Shown piece by piece: positions 25,304 through 40,407 of a stretch of DNA of 64,000 nt (its first letter is position 1; each line of letters begins with the position of its first letter). The notes under the pieces were generated by a model, which saw nothing but the letters and a program-made list of their open reading frames with translations, did not search any database and was not told the DNA's origin. Origin of the DNA: Steinernema hermaphroditum (lineage: Eukaryota > Nematoda > Chromadorea > Rhabditida > Steinernematidae). The translations under genes were made by a program, and so were the position numbers. Location: assembly GCA_030435675.1 (NCBI GenBank), contig CM059625.1:10354001-10418000 (forward strand). Direction: 5' to 3'.

Positions 25304-25691
25304 CATGGTGAGTCATCTAAACCGATGATGATGAGATCAGCAGGACGAGGTTTCCTCTTGGAAACAACGCCACTTTCCCTTCATTTTGGTCAAATAGCAC
25401 CTATTGCCCGTATTTAACGGTATTGTCCCAAACAAACAAACAACTACAACCTAGAAACTGTTTAATAGTAAACAAAATAGAACAATTGGATGAGATTGCA
25501 CCAACAGTCATGGTGGAATAATAGCCGCAGTAAAAGCAGGGGCCGCCATAGGCTGTAAGATCCGTTAAATATCGTGATTCATTGCGAATTAAAGGACAAA
25601 TCGGCTCATGAATGGCACCAGAGAATAGGAGATGAGTTCGACTGAGTTCGACATGAGTGCTGATGGCATAATGCATAAAACCCGTGGTCTT
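25304..25691. other. short gap between Miro and the DOK-like gene
   Basis: These 388 bases separate the Miro stop from the next ATG on the same strand and would hold the Miro 3' UTR. A T-rich ...GGTTTAG acceptor just before ATG 25303 would fit downstream trans-splicing in an operon, but no U-rich element was identified. The open 91-codon frame at 25401-25676 is probably 3' UTR. Confidence 0.4.
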
Positions 25692-28338
<2,647 letters not shown>

Positions 28339-31300
28339 TATCCCGCTTTCCTGAAAAGTGGGATATACCGAAAATAAACGCTCATGTAGTAGATCAAAAT
28401 TTTTAAAACGCGTCATGTCTTCTATCATAATAGTGAATTGGAATATAGAAGGTTTATTAAGATATTAATATTTAAAATCTTTTTCTAACATCTCTTTTCA
28501 AATCTCAAAAAAGAGCCGATCGTCGAGTCGTCTCGGATTGTCAGGTCACTCGCTGTGAAACCAAATAGAAGATGTTCATACGTGCGCTGCTCTCTTTGTG
28601 CTCGTCGATCGAGCATTCAACTTTGCCCGCTGTCAAGTAGGAATTGCAACGTAGGAGAAGCACAGCACATAAATTTCCCTGGCGCACTATTGTAGTCGCC
28701 GCTTAGTGGTCAAAAATATCATGAAATTTAATGCAAACACAGCAAATATAAGGAATTTATCATTATGCGATGCATAAGCTGATAATTTGCAATGACAGCG
28801 GTGTGAAATCTCTGTGAATAAATAGACGGATACGTCAGTAGACTAGAATTCTTAAGGTAAGGAAATCCTCTTCTTTTAAGTCGCGTGACGCGATGCAACA
28901 CACATGCAAAACGGTCTTTCGATGACTCTTTTCTTTATAGTGTTTTTACTTTGTTCGAGATCTGTACAAAAATGAAAAATGAAAATAAAGAAAAAGAAGT
29001 ACCCGTTGTTTCTCGAATGCACCTTTGCTTCACCGTATCTGATAATTTGTGACATATTGTTCTACTTTATCAAGAGTTCCAAAATATAAACACACATCTT
29101 TGGAATTTCACAAATGTGGTGGTTAGATGTTAACAGTTCAAGGATTATCTACTGGGGCTACTAGAATGTCGACTCTAAAACTTTCGACGCCGCACGAGAT
29201 TTTGCTTTTACTGTAAATGCAACTGTAATTGCTTTTTTTGTACTGCGACAGTGTTTCTATATTCTGTGGTGAGATGTTACCGAGCTACGAATGAAAAAAT
29301 TCAAACGGAGCCGAAGAAATAATAATTCCTAAACTGTGAGAGAGAAGTGCAATGCTCTTATGTCTTTCTTAGGTTTGTTTGTTTTTAAAAATGGCTACGC
29401 ACTGGCCAAATGACCAGCAAATTGTTACATTTGCATCTGCTGGCGTTCAATGTTTATTTCCCAGCTGCTGTAGCGGGAAAGTAGTAATATACATATTTAC
29501 GTTGAGTGAGGGGCAAGTGAGGGAGTGCGAGAGATATTTGCGTGCCGGTCAACGAGCGCCCGACGCTTCCGACAAACGCAAACTATATTCATCCGTTAGC
29601 CACCGATACGATGAACGGTTCGAAAATCGCGCAGTGCTCCTTGATCGAGATTTTCTCTTATTCACTTTCAGTTTCCCCTTTTCAAATGCCTCTAAAGCTG
29701 TGGTTATTGTATGTGCGAATTCCAATCACGTTTTTGAAAACGGAACATTTGTGTTTAATTGCACAAAGGATGCAATGCGTGTTGAGCTGTATTTGATGTC
29801 CTTATGAAAAGCTTATGTAAAGTGTGCGGCGTTATTGATTGCGCAAGGCATCGCCCGAAAGCGTTCTATGAGGGCGAGCAGCTTTTTGTTGAATAGGCGG
29901 CTGTGAATACGTTCATTAATGGTACATGCCATATTTCGACAGCTTAAAGTGTGCCTTTCATTTGCTTAGATGGAGAATGACAAACGGACGCTCATGCCAC
30001 AATGCTCCGCTTTTATATGGCTTCACTTCAGTTGTTCCGGTGGTTTTCATAACTATCTCTTAAAATCGGCTGTTGAGTAATGGATAATAACATTAACGCT
30101 GAATGAAGTCACCTGCGTTGCAATCATCCGCTCTGGTAGATGAAAGGCCGTCACACCTCATCGCTGCATTCGCCAAGCTTTCATCGGATTTGAGGTTGGC
30201 GGACCAAATTTGTTCCGATGGACGACGCCTTTTCAAATTGGCAATTATTGCTTCGACCGGCCTGCACTGCTGTGTCTGGATTAGGGTCGGCGCTTCTCGG
30301 GTCGCGACTCTGGGCCAAGGCTCTTCCGTCGGCAGCTTTGCTCCTCGCCGCTTCTTATTTATTTGCCATTTTTAATAGACGGGCACGGCTCTTTTTACAT
30401 TTTCGTTCAGCATTTTTTTGCCTGAGCACTTCATAGTGAACGCTATCCTGCACGAATACCGTACCGGACTAAAACATAACCAAATATCGCACGCCCACTT
30501 TTGCACTCTACTGGCGTGAAGCGCGCAATGCTTTAGAAGCGCGGTTCTGTATTTATTCCGTTGCGAGGGTGTCAGCGCCAGGTGATTTCGCGACCTCAAT
30601 TTCGCCTCTGCTGTCGCTTAATACCGCGTAATCATTTTTGATAGCACTTTTGCGCGATTTCAAATGCGCCGTTCGCATAGTTATCCAAGCGTTCTGCCTG
30701 CGTGGGTGCACCAAGGGTATACCGTGCTATTCCAAAGTGCTATTCCTTCCTCAAGAAATCAACAAAGTTACCGAGTGCGATTATGCACGCTTGCGCCACT
30801 TCTATTTAAGATAAATCACACCCTTTAGTGGTTTTATGATTTCTCGGCGTTATCGATTTTGAGGCCATACCTGGTCTTGACACTCTTCATTTGCACTCTA
30901 TCTCGTCCAACTAATTGCACTCGTGAGCCACTGCTTTCGTTGCTTCCGGAACATGCCACTTTTACACCTTCTTAATGTTTAATGCAGGGGTTCGGAACTT
31001 GTGATAGTCAGAACAGCAGCTGTGAAAATGAACCATTCGCACTGTGACCATTGCGTTAACATAATGCTAGGCGAAAGGAACACGAATGCGACATCGAGGT
31101 GTTGACAATTCACTTTTTCGGAACTTTTGACTTTTCCCCTTTCCGCGACTGCCACTATTTCGACAGTACTTTCAATTTTCTGCCACTTTCAGCAACCTGT
31201 TTTCCGTTTTCGTCATGCAGTTTCCCGACTCAAGGTTGCTTGAGTCCGAGTCTATTGCTTTTTGAAGTGAACAGCGAAGTAGTGTGCAGAATGGAATTAG

Positions 31301-33706
31301 GTTTTTAGACTTAGAACGCTTCTTAGGGAAGCGCCGAGTTAATGTATCATTATGTCATTCGTTAGGTTTTTTACTGTGCAGAGGTAAAGTGTAAGACGCA
31401 AATGGTGAAATTGGATCCGGAGAAGAAAATGTTGTCGAGTTTACATATCTTGATGTTGAAGAGCAAACAATTGTTAGGCCGTGTTGTTGCAAAGGAGGAC
31501 CGCCGTAGTGTAGTGTGTTACATTTAGTTTTAAACACGTCCATGTGATGGACTGGAGGAACGACACGCCATTCGAGTCGGGCATGTGCTGTCGCCTTTCC
31601 TGCTCCTTCTTCTTTATGCCTCATTTCAAAGCACGCCGAATCTCCACTGGGTTCGCCCTTTGCAGGAACAAAGCATAGAGTCGATTGCGCAAACGACTAT
31701 GAGCGCAAAGAACTCCATGCATATTGGGCTGGCCGTCTTGCAACCAGCATGTTGGAATATAGATAAGGTCCGAAGGGCTTTGTCAGCATCGTGGAGTGCT
31801 ATGCACCATCTGTTGCTCAGAGGATATTAAATAGCTTAATATCATTGTTAATCGATCGTTTATGCAAACTATTGCCGCACATTAAATAAATCGCACCAAA
31901 AGATTCGTCCTTTTTATTGAATGTCATCAATTTGAATTCGTTCGAAAAAGCCGTGTTTTTCATTAAATTTTAAAGCCGCTCACTCAATCAATGTCGTCGT
32001 TTCGGCACAAACCATTTTCTTTTAAAATGCGATGCTGTGGAGTGAGTTAATCGCGATCGGCCGATGATCATCCGGGCTTTCCGAGTCGACCTGTTGCGCG
32101 CATCACTTTCTCCTTGAAATTGCTGCCTCTGTCTTTCCGCACTATCTCCACCGGCATCCGCCCGCGATTGAATAACCCCACTGCGAGCAAATGTCCATTG
32201 CGCGTTGTGCTGGTAATATTTTATACGATGAGACGTACTGAATGAGCCAAGCTAACGATCGATGCCGACTAACGACAACGGCGGTCGGTTCGCTGCCCTT
32301 TGCCAGTACTCGGAATTGCTTTTGTTGCGATCTTTATTCTGCTTGCTGCTGATTATAACAGGTGTTGGTTTATGCTACTTCCTCTGTTGTCACAATAAAT
32401 AAGCCATGAGTAACTGGCCATCATCGCGATAGTCGAGTTGACAATCTGACAAGTGCTTGTTTGCTTTTACATTCACCGCCAGATTTTGGTGATGACTGTA
32501 TCGATTGACTAGAGCGGTGCTCTACCTAATATGCTTCGATTGTTTGCTTATCTCCCGCGCACCATTTGAGCGAAACTTTTGTAGTTTACTCCGAACTTAA
32601 CAGATGTCTGGCTATACCAGTGATATTTTAAGCACTTCTCCAACTGGGCGAAGACGTCTCACTGTTTTTCATGGCGACAACTATTTTACTACTGTCCTTC
32701 TCCTCGGGAGATGGATGAGTCGGCACAAATGGTTTTAGGGGGGCTTGGCTGCGCTCCCTTATCGGCCGAGATATCTCTGATGCAAGCCTTTTGCGCATGT
32801 TCCACACATGCGTCGTACGTTTTGATTCGTATCGCGGCTGTCCCCAGTCACCCAGTAAATTGTTGCTTCCTTCAGTGAAATGTTAGGTGCAGTAAATAAT
32901 ATGTTTCTGTTTCATTATTTTATTGACTAGGAGTAGTGTACATCTGTGCGAATTTTAACACCGCGTTCAGTAACCTTCAGTGTGCGTGTTCTGTTTTCGT
33001 TCTTGAAAATAGTGAAAATTACCGTCTCTCTGAAGAACACAGTTTTCTGGAAGCCGCGTGTGTTATGAAAACTGAAAGCATCGACGTACCCTTGTCGTTG
33101 TGTCCTCATTTGCATTTTGCCACGATGAGTGGTATAGCAGCTGTCCTATCATCTTGACTCGTGCGTTTGTTCTTGAGCTCTTATAGGAGTGGACTGTGAG
33201 GCACATAACAGATCTTGGGTACCCCAACGCCCGTTGCAAGAATCTCACCGCCAATATTATTGATAATCTCTACACACCGTCGGAACTTTAATTAAGTTGA
33301 CGAGTAAATGACATACTGTCGGGATGGGGCACTCTCATTTGATTGCCGCGCCATTTGTTGCTCGACATTAAGGTTATTAGATCTCTTTCTCTCGTATTCT
33401 TGAGATATCTGATCCGACCCTTACTATCGAAATGCTATTATTTGAAGCGCAGTCGTAGTACTGATTCTAGTATTTTTAAACCACACACTTACTCGGAAAT
33501 AAAATATAAAATTTTAAAGGATAAGTTTTTAAATACATCAATTCTGACTCCTATTTGCACTACCAACATGAATCCTTTACATGTAGAAAGTGGGCTCCCA
33601 CGCTTATCAATTTTATCGCGGTCGTCGGTGTTAACCAAAAATATTCGTTACTCGGCGCACGTATTTTGCATCGTCTAATGCCACCACTTTCGTTTAAGGG
33701 TTCCGG
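28339..33706. other. 5.4-kb gene-poor divergent region between Miro and adducin
   Basis: No gene can be supported. Open frames up to 142 codons (29379-29807 plus, 30103-30436 plus, 31585-31830 plus) lack domains, have open frames overlapping them, and are not extended by splice sites. The stretch alternates AT-rich blocks with pyrimidine-rich runs (for example 31120-31230). It probably holds promoters, leader exons or distal elements for adducin. Confidence 0.45.
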
Positions 33707-36700
33707 ATGCCTGCCAAGGAGAATGGTGTGGCAAACGGAAGCGGGCCGAGCACTCATCGTTCCGATGCGCCCGAGAAAGAGCGGTCTGCCTTCATAAATT
33801 TTGATCCCGATGATCCGGAATACATAAAGGAGCTTCAAAGGCCGGCGGCTATCAAGGTATAGTTCATTAAAATTGAATGCAATTGTGTTTATGGTATAGA
33901 ATAGAACTCTCTTTGGCTAAAAACTAAAAGTGGAACATGTTTACAGCAACATCCATTTAGGAGGACTTGACAGAAATGGAGCGCCGGAAAAGAGTGCAAG
34001 AAATTCTCGAATCGAAGAGTTTTTGCGGGGAATTGGAGAAGCTTATTCGCCATAGCGGTGAAAAAGATGACTCCGACCCGGACTATATCAGAACTTTACA
34101 AAGGTTAACCGAGCTGACACTACCACACGGGCAGATGCCTTCGGCGCATCTCAATCTTGGTGAGACTCTAAATGATGTGGGTCTCGTCAATACAAGCTCT
34201 AGGCACGCATCCAGTTGTACCCATCGCTGATCTACGAGGAAACAACTCGTATTCCGCCGTTGAGAAGAACCTCCGGAACAAGCTTGCGTCGCTATATAGA
34301 CTTGTGGATCTATTTCAATGGTCACAAGGAATATATAATCACATAACGGTTAATGCTTCCCCGTTCGCATTCTGACTAACCGACAACTGCCTTCAGCTGC
34401 GAATTGGTGACACCGACGAAATATTAATCAATCCTTTCGGCCTCTTGTATCACGAAATAACTGCCAGCTCTTTGATTAAGGTTGACCTTGAAGGAAATGT
34501 CCTCGATCCCGGATCGACAAAATTGGGAATTAACCAGGCAAAACGGACATCAACGTCCATGAATTACATTTTTTTCCAGGCTGGTTATGTGCTGCATTCA
34601 GCAGTCCACAAGGCGCGACCAGACGTGAAGTGCGTTTTGCACCTACACACATCTGTAGTCAGTGCTGTTTCCTCCATGAAATGTGGTCTTCTGCCAATTT
34701 GCCAAGAAGCAATGATAATTGGGCCCGTAGCTTATCACGACTATCAGGTTGAAGGATGTTACTAAGTGAAGTGTTAATGTACCGCTTCTAGGGAATCGTA
34801 AACGTCGAAGAGGAGAGAGCGTCCATTGAACGTGACCTCGGTGACAAAAATGTACGTCCATGTGCTCCGTGGCTTTTAGTTTTGCCTAGTGTCATCCTTA
34901 TCGTTGTGATTGTGGTCAGTTGCTTTGCGTTTTCTAGGTTATGATCCTCCGTAATCATGGCTTTGTGGCGTGTGGCGAATCCGTGGAGGACGCTCTTCAC
35001 CTAGCTTTCCATACGGTTCTCGCTTGTGAAGCTCAGGCATGTTTGATTTTGTTCCTATTACTCAACAACATTCTTCCCGATCAACAGCAAAACAATAATC
35101 CTGCGAAGGGGAGGGCGAAGGGGCTTAGTGAGCTTACGTTTTTGTGACGCATGCTTTGTTCAAATTGGTTGTGGTTCGGTACTGCGGTATTCTTCTTACT
35201 TTGACGGCGCTGCATTTCACCCTTAAAGTTGTGAATATTGAATGTAGGTTCTCATTCTGCGCAGCAATGGATTTCTGGTTTGCTCGGAATACATCGAAGA
35301 AGCCGTGTTCTACGCAAAGAATTTGATTGCTGCCTGTGAACATCAGGTTACTATTTTCGATTTTTTTTATTCTAGACAGAGTAACATGCTGAATGAAATG
35401 ATATCAACTGCAAGCAGACATTAGCCCCAACAAAATAGAGTTTTCCTTTCGGGTGCGGACTTTTCGCCATCTGTACATTCAGTGTATATTAAGTGTAATT
35501 TATTAGCCGACAATTAAAAGAATTCTTCTGCAGTACCTTCTCGATAATAATAATGCGATTTAAGATAAGAGCGGCCCGAGCAGGAATTGAAAACCTTGTT
35601 ATTCCCGATGAAAAAGCGGTCGAAAGGGCATACAAAACGGCGAGACAAGGAGGTAATTCATGCTGCATCGAACGCCATAAGAAAGACATTACTAGGTGGT
35701 GGAGTAAACCGGTCGCCAGGAAAGGACGAATCCGGAAAAACGATCAGCTGGAGAATCGGCGAGCTGGAGTACGAAGCCTGGATGCGAGTTCTTGACAGTG
35801 CGGTACTCGCACGTGTAGTGACAGACGGAACCTATTGTGTGTGTTCGTTTAGGGTTATCGAACAGGTCACGCTTATCGACAGCCTCTTCTCCGAAATAAG
35901 GTCGCTCCACTCCCAACAACTACCCAGAGCGAAGTAGCTGTGCCACCAAGTGCATCCGCTATGGGTACTGTCGACGAAACCGATCCTGAAGCCTTAACGG
36001 CACACAAAATCGCACTTCTCAGAAAAGAACAAGAAAAGACGAGGTGGCTAAACTCTCCAAACGCTTATCAAAAAGTAGAGTTCTTGGAAACAGGAACCGA
36101 CAATCCTAAAATGATAACAAAAGTATGTTGTATCCATGACCTGCACTATTCCAAGTGATCTGACTTCAGTGGGTACAAGACAATGCGTTGACTGGTCCAC
36201 AAAATGGAACTCCGGTTAAGATCGCATCTGTTCACCAATTTAGTTCCATTGGTGCCAACCCAAAGGAGTTCAAGGAAAAACAGAGAGCAATCAAGGAAAA
36301 CAGGAGGATCGGAACTACCACTGCTGGCCCTCAGTCTCAAATTTTAGAGAGCGTTACTTACGAGGATATGGCGCGGATAAAGGTGTGTGACGAGAATAAA
36401 TTCATTATTCATTCGCTCATTCCAGCACGATGCCGAAATTAGTGGTATGGGACCGACTGACCATATTGTTATGATAGGTACTGCCAGTAAGGGCATCATC
36501 GATAGACAACACCAACACAACGCACAGGTACAAAATAACCGAGTGCCTATCCAAATAAGCAATTTTTTCAGGTGTATCGTCAGTTGTACGCCCCGAATCC
36601 CTTTGCGTCAGAGACCGATGAGGATATTCAAAACTACATCAAAGAAGTTGAACTGAAGACTCCTCGATCTACATCTATGATCGAAGACGGAATGCGCGGT

Positions 36701-37663
36701 GCATCTCCGTTAACGTACGAAGTTGACAGCCCTAATGCCGGTATGTATCAGAGTTTTCCAACTTTGTACCGTGTCTTATTAGAAACTGTTTCCCTGATGC
36801 AAGCAGCTCGTGAACATCGTGCTCAAGTCAGCCGAGAAGCGATGAAGAGTGCTTCAATAGACGAAGCCGGTGAAGATATAGCTGCGGACACGACGCAGCC
36901 TACATCCGCTCAGTCTACAACCGGTACGTTAGCTCTTTTCCTACCATGCATTTTCACGTTTCTTGTCCTCATTGTTTCTGCTTACTAAACGCTTCGGTAA
37001 TTATGTTTATGGTTGTGGTGGTTGTGTTTCAGCAGTTACAACAAGAAATGGATACACTGTGGAAACAACGTTCAGCGCATTTGACGATGTTCCGTCGACT
37101 CGGCTTGTTCCTCTGCATGGTAGATGCAGTTCTACTTTGCCATGTTAGTTCACTCTCGATTTTTTAAAATTGAACAAAGTGTTGGAATACAAAAGCAGTG
37201 CCGAAGCAGTTTCTGTCGAATCAGTTCACCGTAGCACCCTGCACAGCTTTCTATACTAACCTTTCGTGCATTTATTGTTGTGATTGTGGCGATTTTCTCT
37301 ACGGTACACTTTTTCCGGTGGTGCAACAGATGCTCGCTCTTCGGATTTCAACGACCTCGCTGTCCCTTCCCCTCTTCCTGCCTCCAGTGATCTTCTCAGT
37401 AGCTTTGAACACAGTATGTTGATGTGTGATTCATTTTAAGCACACGTTTTCGTCGTACATTTCACATCACGCTTCTCATGGACGTCTCTTTTAGGTCATG
37501 GGGAACTGAGCGCACGATCGGAACTGACTTCCGATAACGATGTAAGGGATTCGCGAACAAAATTAACCTTATTCTATCGGCTTTCCAGGGTGATCTGTCG
37601 AAGGACGGCAAGAAAAAGAAGAAAAAGTCGCTATTCGGATTTGCCAAAAAGAAAAACAAATGA
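33707..37663 (+). CDS. add-1: Adducin with duplicated alternative exons
   Basis: Multi-exon gene from ATG 33707 ([13 protein letters not shown]) to TGA 37663. The class II aldolase-like head includes [69 protein letters not shown] and [18 protein letters not shown]. The neck follows with [49 protein letters not shown] and DNRR-like [15 protein letters not shown]. The tail ends in a MARCKS-like basic segment, [18 protein letters not shown], where PKC phosphorylates and calmodulin binds in other adducins. Adducin caps actin and recruits spectrin at the membrane cortex. Two 99-nt exons (34938-35036 and 35248-35346) encode the same part of the head and look mutually exclusive. The adjacent 43-nt intron (35653-35695 region) is needed to keep frame. 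Small tail exons lie between 36900 and 37560. Confidence 0.94.
34938..35036 (+). other. adducin alternative exon A (GC donor)
   Basis: A 99-nt phase-0 exon starting [12 protein letters not shown] after GTT and ending VLACEAQ. It is followed by GCATGT, so the donor is GC rather than GT. It matches the canonical adducin RNHG segment and has a counterpart of identical length at 35248-35346. Confidence 0.75.
35248..35346 (+). other. adducin alternative exon B
   Basis: A 99-nt phase-0 exon encoding [18 protein letters not shown] and ending LIAACEHQ, with acceptor AATGTAG and a regular GTTACT donor. It aligns end to end without gaps with exon A. RNHG is replaced by RSNG. Both exons splice in frame to [16 protein letters not shown]. 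Confidence 0.75.
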
Positions 37664-39141
37664 GATGGTAACTCTTCGCTACTAACACGACGATTCTTCG
37701 AGCACATCTAACACTACGGCATGCTTGAAACCTCTGCCATTAAATATACGAGCTGACTTTGTAGGAACTGCTAAATGCAAAAAAAAAAAAATTAAATTTA
37801 AAACCTTTTTCCTGAATGTGTGATACATTGTGTGATTCAGTGTGTTAATCTAACTGTTGTGCGTTTAGGTTCCCTCCTTCCATGATGTTGATTTCGATCT
37901 CTTCGGATACATCCGTTCGCTTGTGCTTCACTCATGCTGCTGTCTTCCTGAGTCGTTGACAATTGTTTTCTGTTCTCTCCATCCTGCTATGAACTCTCGT
38001 GCAATGCTCTTCGGTTAACTATAGTTATTCAGAGCGCTAGCTGTTCATGTCTGTCACGAAAATTTTTTCTGGACTTTTATGTAAGTGTATTGTAATGTAT
38101 AAAGTAGGGTCGCTTTGTTGGTTTCTGGTTAAATCGTGCATGCGTTCGTGACGATTCGAATAATTGTATCGAAAGTTCATAGTGACAACATATCTTATTT
38201 ATTTCGATCCTCGTGACTCAGGATGCGGTGCTGTTTCAGCAAGTTATTGATCATTTCGGTGAATTTTGTTGTCGAGTTCATTGCTAGATTCCACCACCAT
38301 TTTCACTGATTGTGTTGTGTCTAGACATTCTTATCTGTCACTTTACCTTCGCTTTTCAACAATTCTTATCGCTTGCTCACAGCAACAACCGATGATCAGC
38401 TTTTACAACGAGAATAAAACAGAAAACACACCTTTAGATTTTGTGTAATTCACAGTAGCCCCCAATCTCAAAAAAAAGAGGGATGACATGAATGAACCTT
38501 CATGTGAGGCGGCTGTCAGACGTCAAATAAGACTACCAGTGTCTCCCTCAAATGCGTTCTCACTAAATGAAACTAATGAATAACTTTTGTTTTCCTCGTT
38601 TCCAGCAACTCGTTTTGTAGCACCTCTACTAGTCATTCGGAGTCTGGCGCACACTTCACACTCTTACCGTCTTTCGGGAACTTTACCTGATTGAGCACTA
38701 TACGCCCAGATAGCAGGATGAAGGTGATCATTACGGAGAGTGGCGAATGCGCAGGTATTACAGTCAAAGTGCGCCGAGGGCCTACAGGAATTTCGAAATA
38801 TTTGATGAGTACACCTTTTAAATAATCGTTTCGTAATTCGACACTGAAGGATCAGCATCCACCAAAAGCTACCTGACTTAAAAATAAAATATTATCGTAG
38901 TCACATTGCGAAATAGAAATGATGTATGATCGTTTAGTTCAGCTAATGAATTCTGTTACCCAATTGCAATAAAAGAAAGAGAAAATCAAATGCAGTTAAT
39001 GCTTGTTACAGGGTATTGAGTCATTTCCGTAGTGTTGATTTTGTATTGCGTCGGACTGTGTGCATTTTCATTTACTAAAAACACAGAACACTAGTTGTTA
39101 TGCAATGCTTTTTAGATTTGCTTTTAACGTGGGAAGATAGA
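37664..39141. other. 3' flank of adducin, no supported gene
   Basis: Contains a 12-nt A run near 37779 and T/A-rich DNA that probably includes the adducin 3' UTR and the promoter of the next plus-strand gene. A CTTTTTAG acceptor ending about 39114 lies 27 nt before the BORCS7-like ATG. Confidence 0.45.
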
Positions 39142-39483
39142 ATGGCATCGCAGAAGATAGCCCTCGAGGGACGTACCCGCTTACCCGGCAGAATACAGGA
39201 CGTTATTGTCGATTGCGGTAACGCAGTCAGTCAGGCACTGAATGGATCAGGATCAAACAGTGTTCTCCATGCAACCTTAAAAAGTTTCTCCAACATGGAT
39301 TCCGTAATTGACAGTTCGATAAATGTAAGTGTGGTGTGTCGTGTAGCATTGTTGTCTATTTCTGCTTTCAGAATGTCAACAAGCTGGAAAGTCTTGTGCA
39401 GCATATGAACAACCAGTAAGAATAAACTTTTTTTTTCTGTCATCAAAAAAAATTTTAGGATGAGCTCTGTGGAATTGAAGTAA
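39142..39483 (+). CDS. BORC subunit 7-like small coiled-coil protein
   Basis: Three-exon gene encoding about 90 residues: MASQKIALEGRTRLPGRIQD, VIVDCGNAVSQALNGSGSNS, VLHATLKSFSNMDSVIDSS, VNKLESLVQHMNNQMSSVEL, ending TAA 39483. The spacing of Cys-Gly, a (L)xGS block and the helical N/MDS-x-I-x-SS segment follows human BORCS7 (TTCGTDVIALTKQVLKGSRS, then an AxxN...EDAILHSEDSL helix), with similar length. BORCS7 belongs to the BORC complex, which recruits ARL8 and kinesin to lysosomes and moves synaptic vesicle precursors. The start is taken at 39142 because an acceptor ends just upstream; an upstream ATG at 39100 would lie in the presumed acceptor. Similarity is at the pattern level, so the assignment is moderate. 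Confidence 0.6.
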
Positions 39484-40407
39484 GTCTCACTGCGATCTCG
39501 TGGATTCGGGAAGGTCGGTTGATGAACACTTGTGATGTAGGTTGTTTGTGTCTGCTGACTCTTGATCGAATGAATTTACACGCTTTCGACGTCACTCATA
39601 AAACTTGATGGCATAACAGTAGGTAATTAAATGGTTGAAACAGTGAAAATTAATAATCGTGTACATACATCAAATTGTTTGTTGAACGGAACAAATGGGT
39701 TGTTGAATGTGCCTTCCAATGGACTAGACATGTGATGATGGTCGCCATATCGCCCTTGTGATTGTCGAACCCAGTGTACTGTAAGCGGGAGTACAATCAA
39801 AAGGCGGAAATCCTCTACAGTTCAGGACCACCCGCATGGCATCTCCCTGTAGCGTCGAGGATTTCAAAATTCTGTCAAAAGGATTCCGATTTATTTGCTG
39901 TCTTTGGTCTTCGATCAGACTGCCCAACTCGATCTATACCGAACATTCTCGAAAGAGAAAAATTCGTCGTTTGCTTACCCTCTTAACGTTCCTTGATATT
40001 ATATTTCAAAACGTGATAGTATATTTATTGACGTCCTATCATTAGCAACATTCATCAACAGTGCAGAAACAATCCATGGAATCACAGCAAGTGAATCAAT
40101 GTGGACGACTATGTAGCTGCAGGTGGCTGTAACCAGCGCGAATGGGACATGTTTATACCCATAGATATACAAGACGTCGCTACGAGTACCCGATATTCAA
40201 AGTGACGACAGGAAAACAATTAGGCTAGATATGTGATAGCTGCCTAATCAGAAATTGCATTTGAAAACTAAATAAAGCTAGATTCTAGAGAATGGAATTT
40301 TCGGAGGCAAGGAGTATTCACAAGTAGACAAGTAAGCTGCAATGCGCTAACAAAATCAAGTTTGCTTCGATCTTGACCCGTAACTGAGAACGAGTGCTTG
40401 ATGCAAC
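39484..40407. other. convergent intergenic, no supported gene
   Basis: Lies between the 3' ends of the BORCS7-like gene and the ULK-like kinase. The 74-codon plus-strand frame at 39762-39986 has no recognisable domain. Confidence 0.45.
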
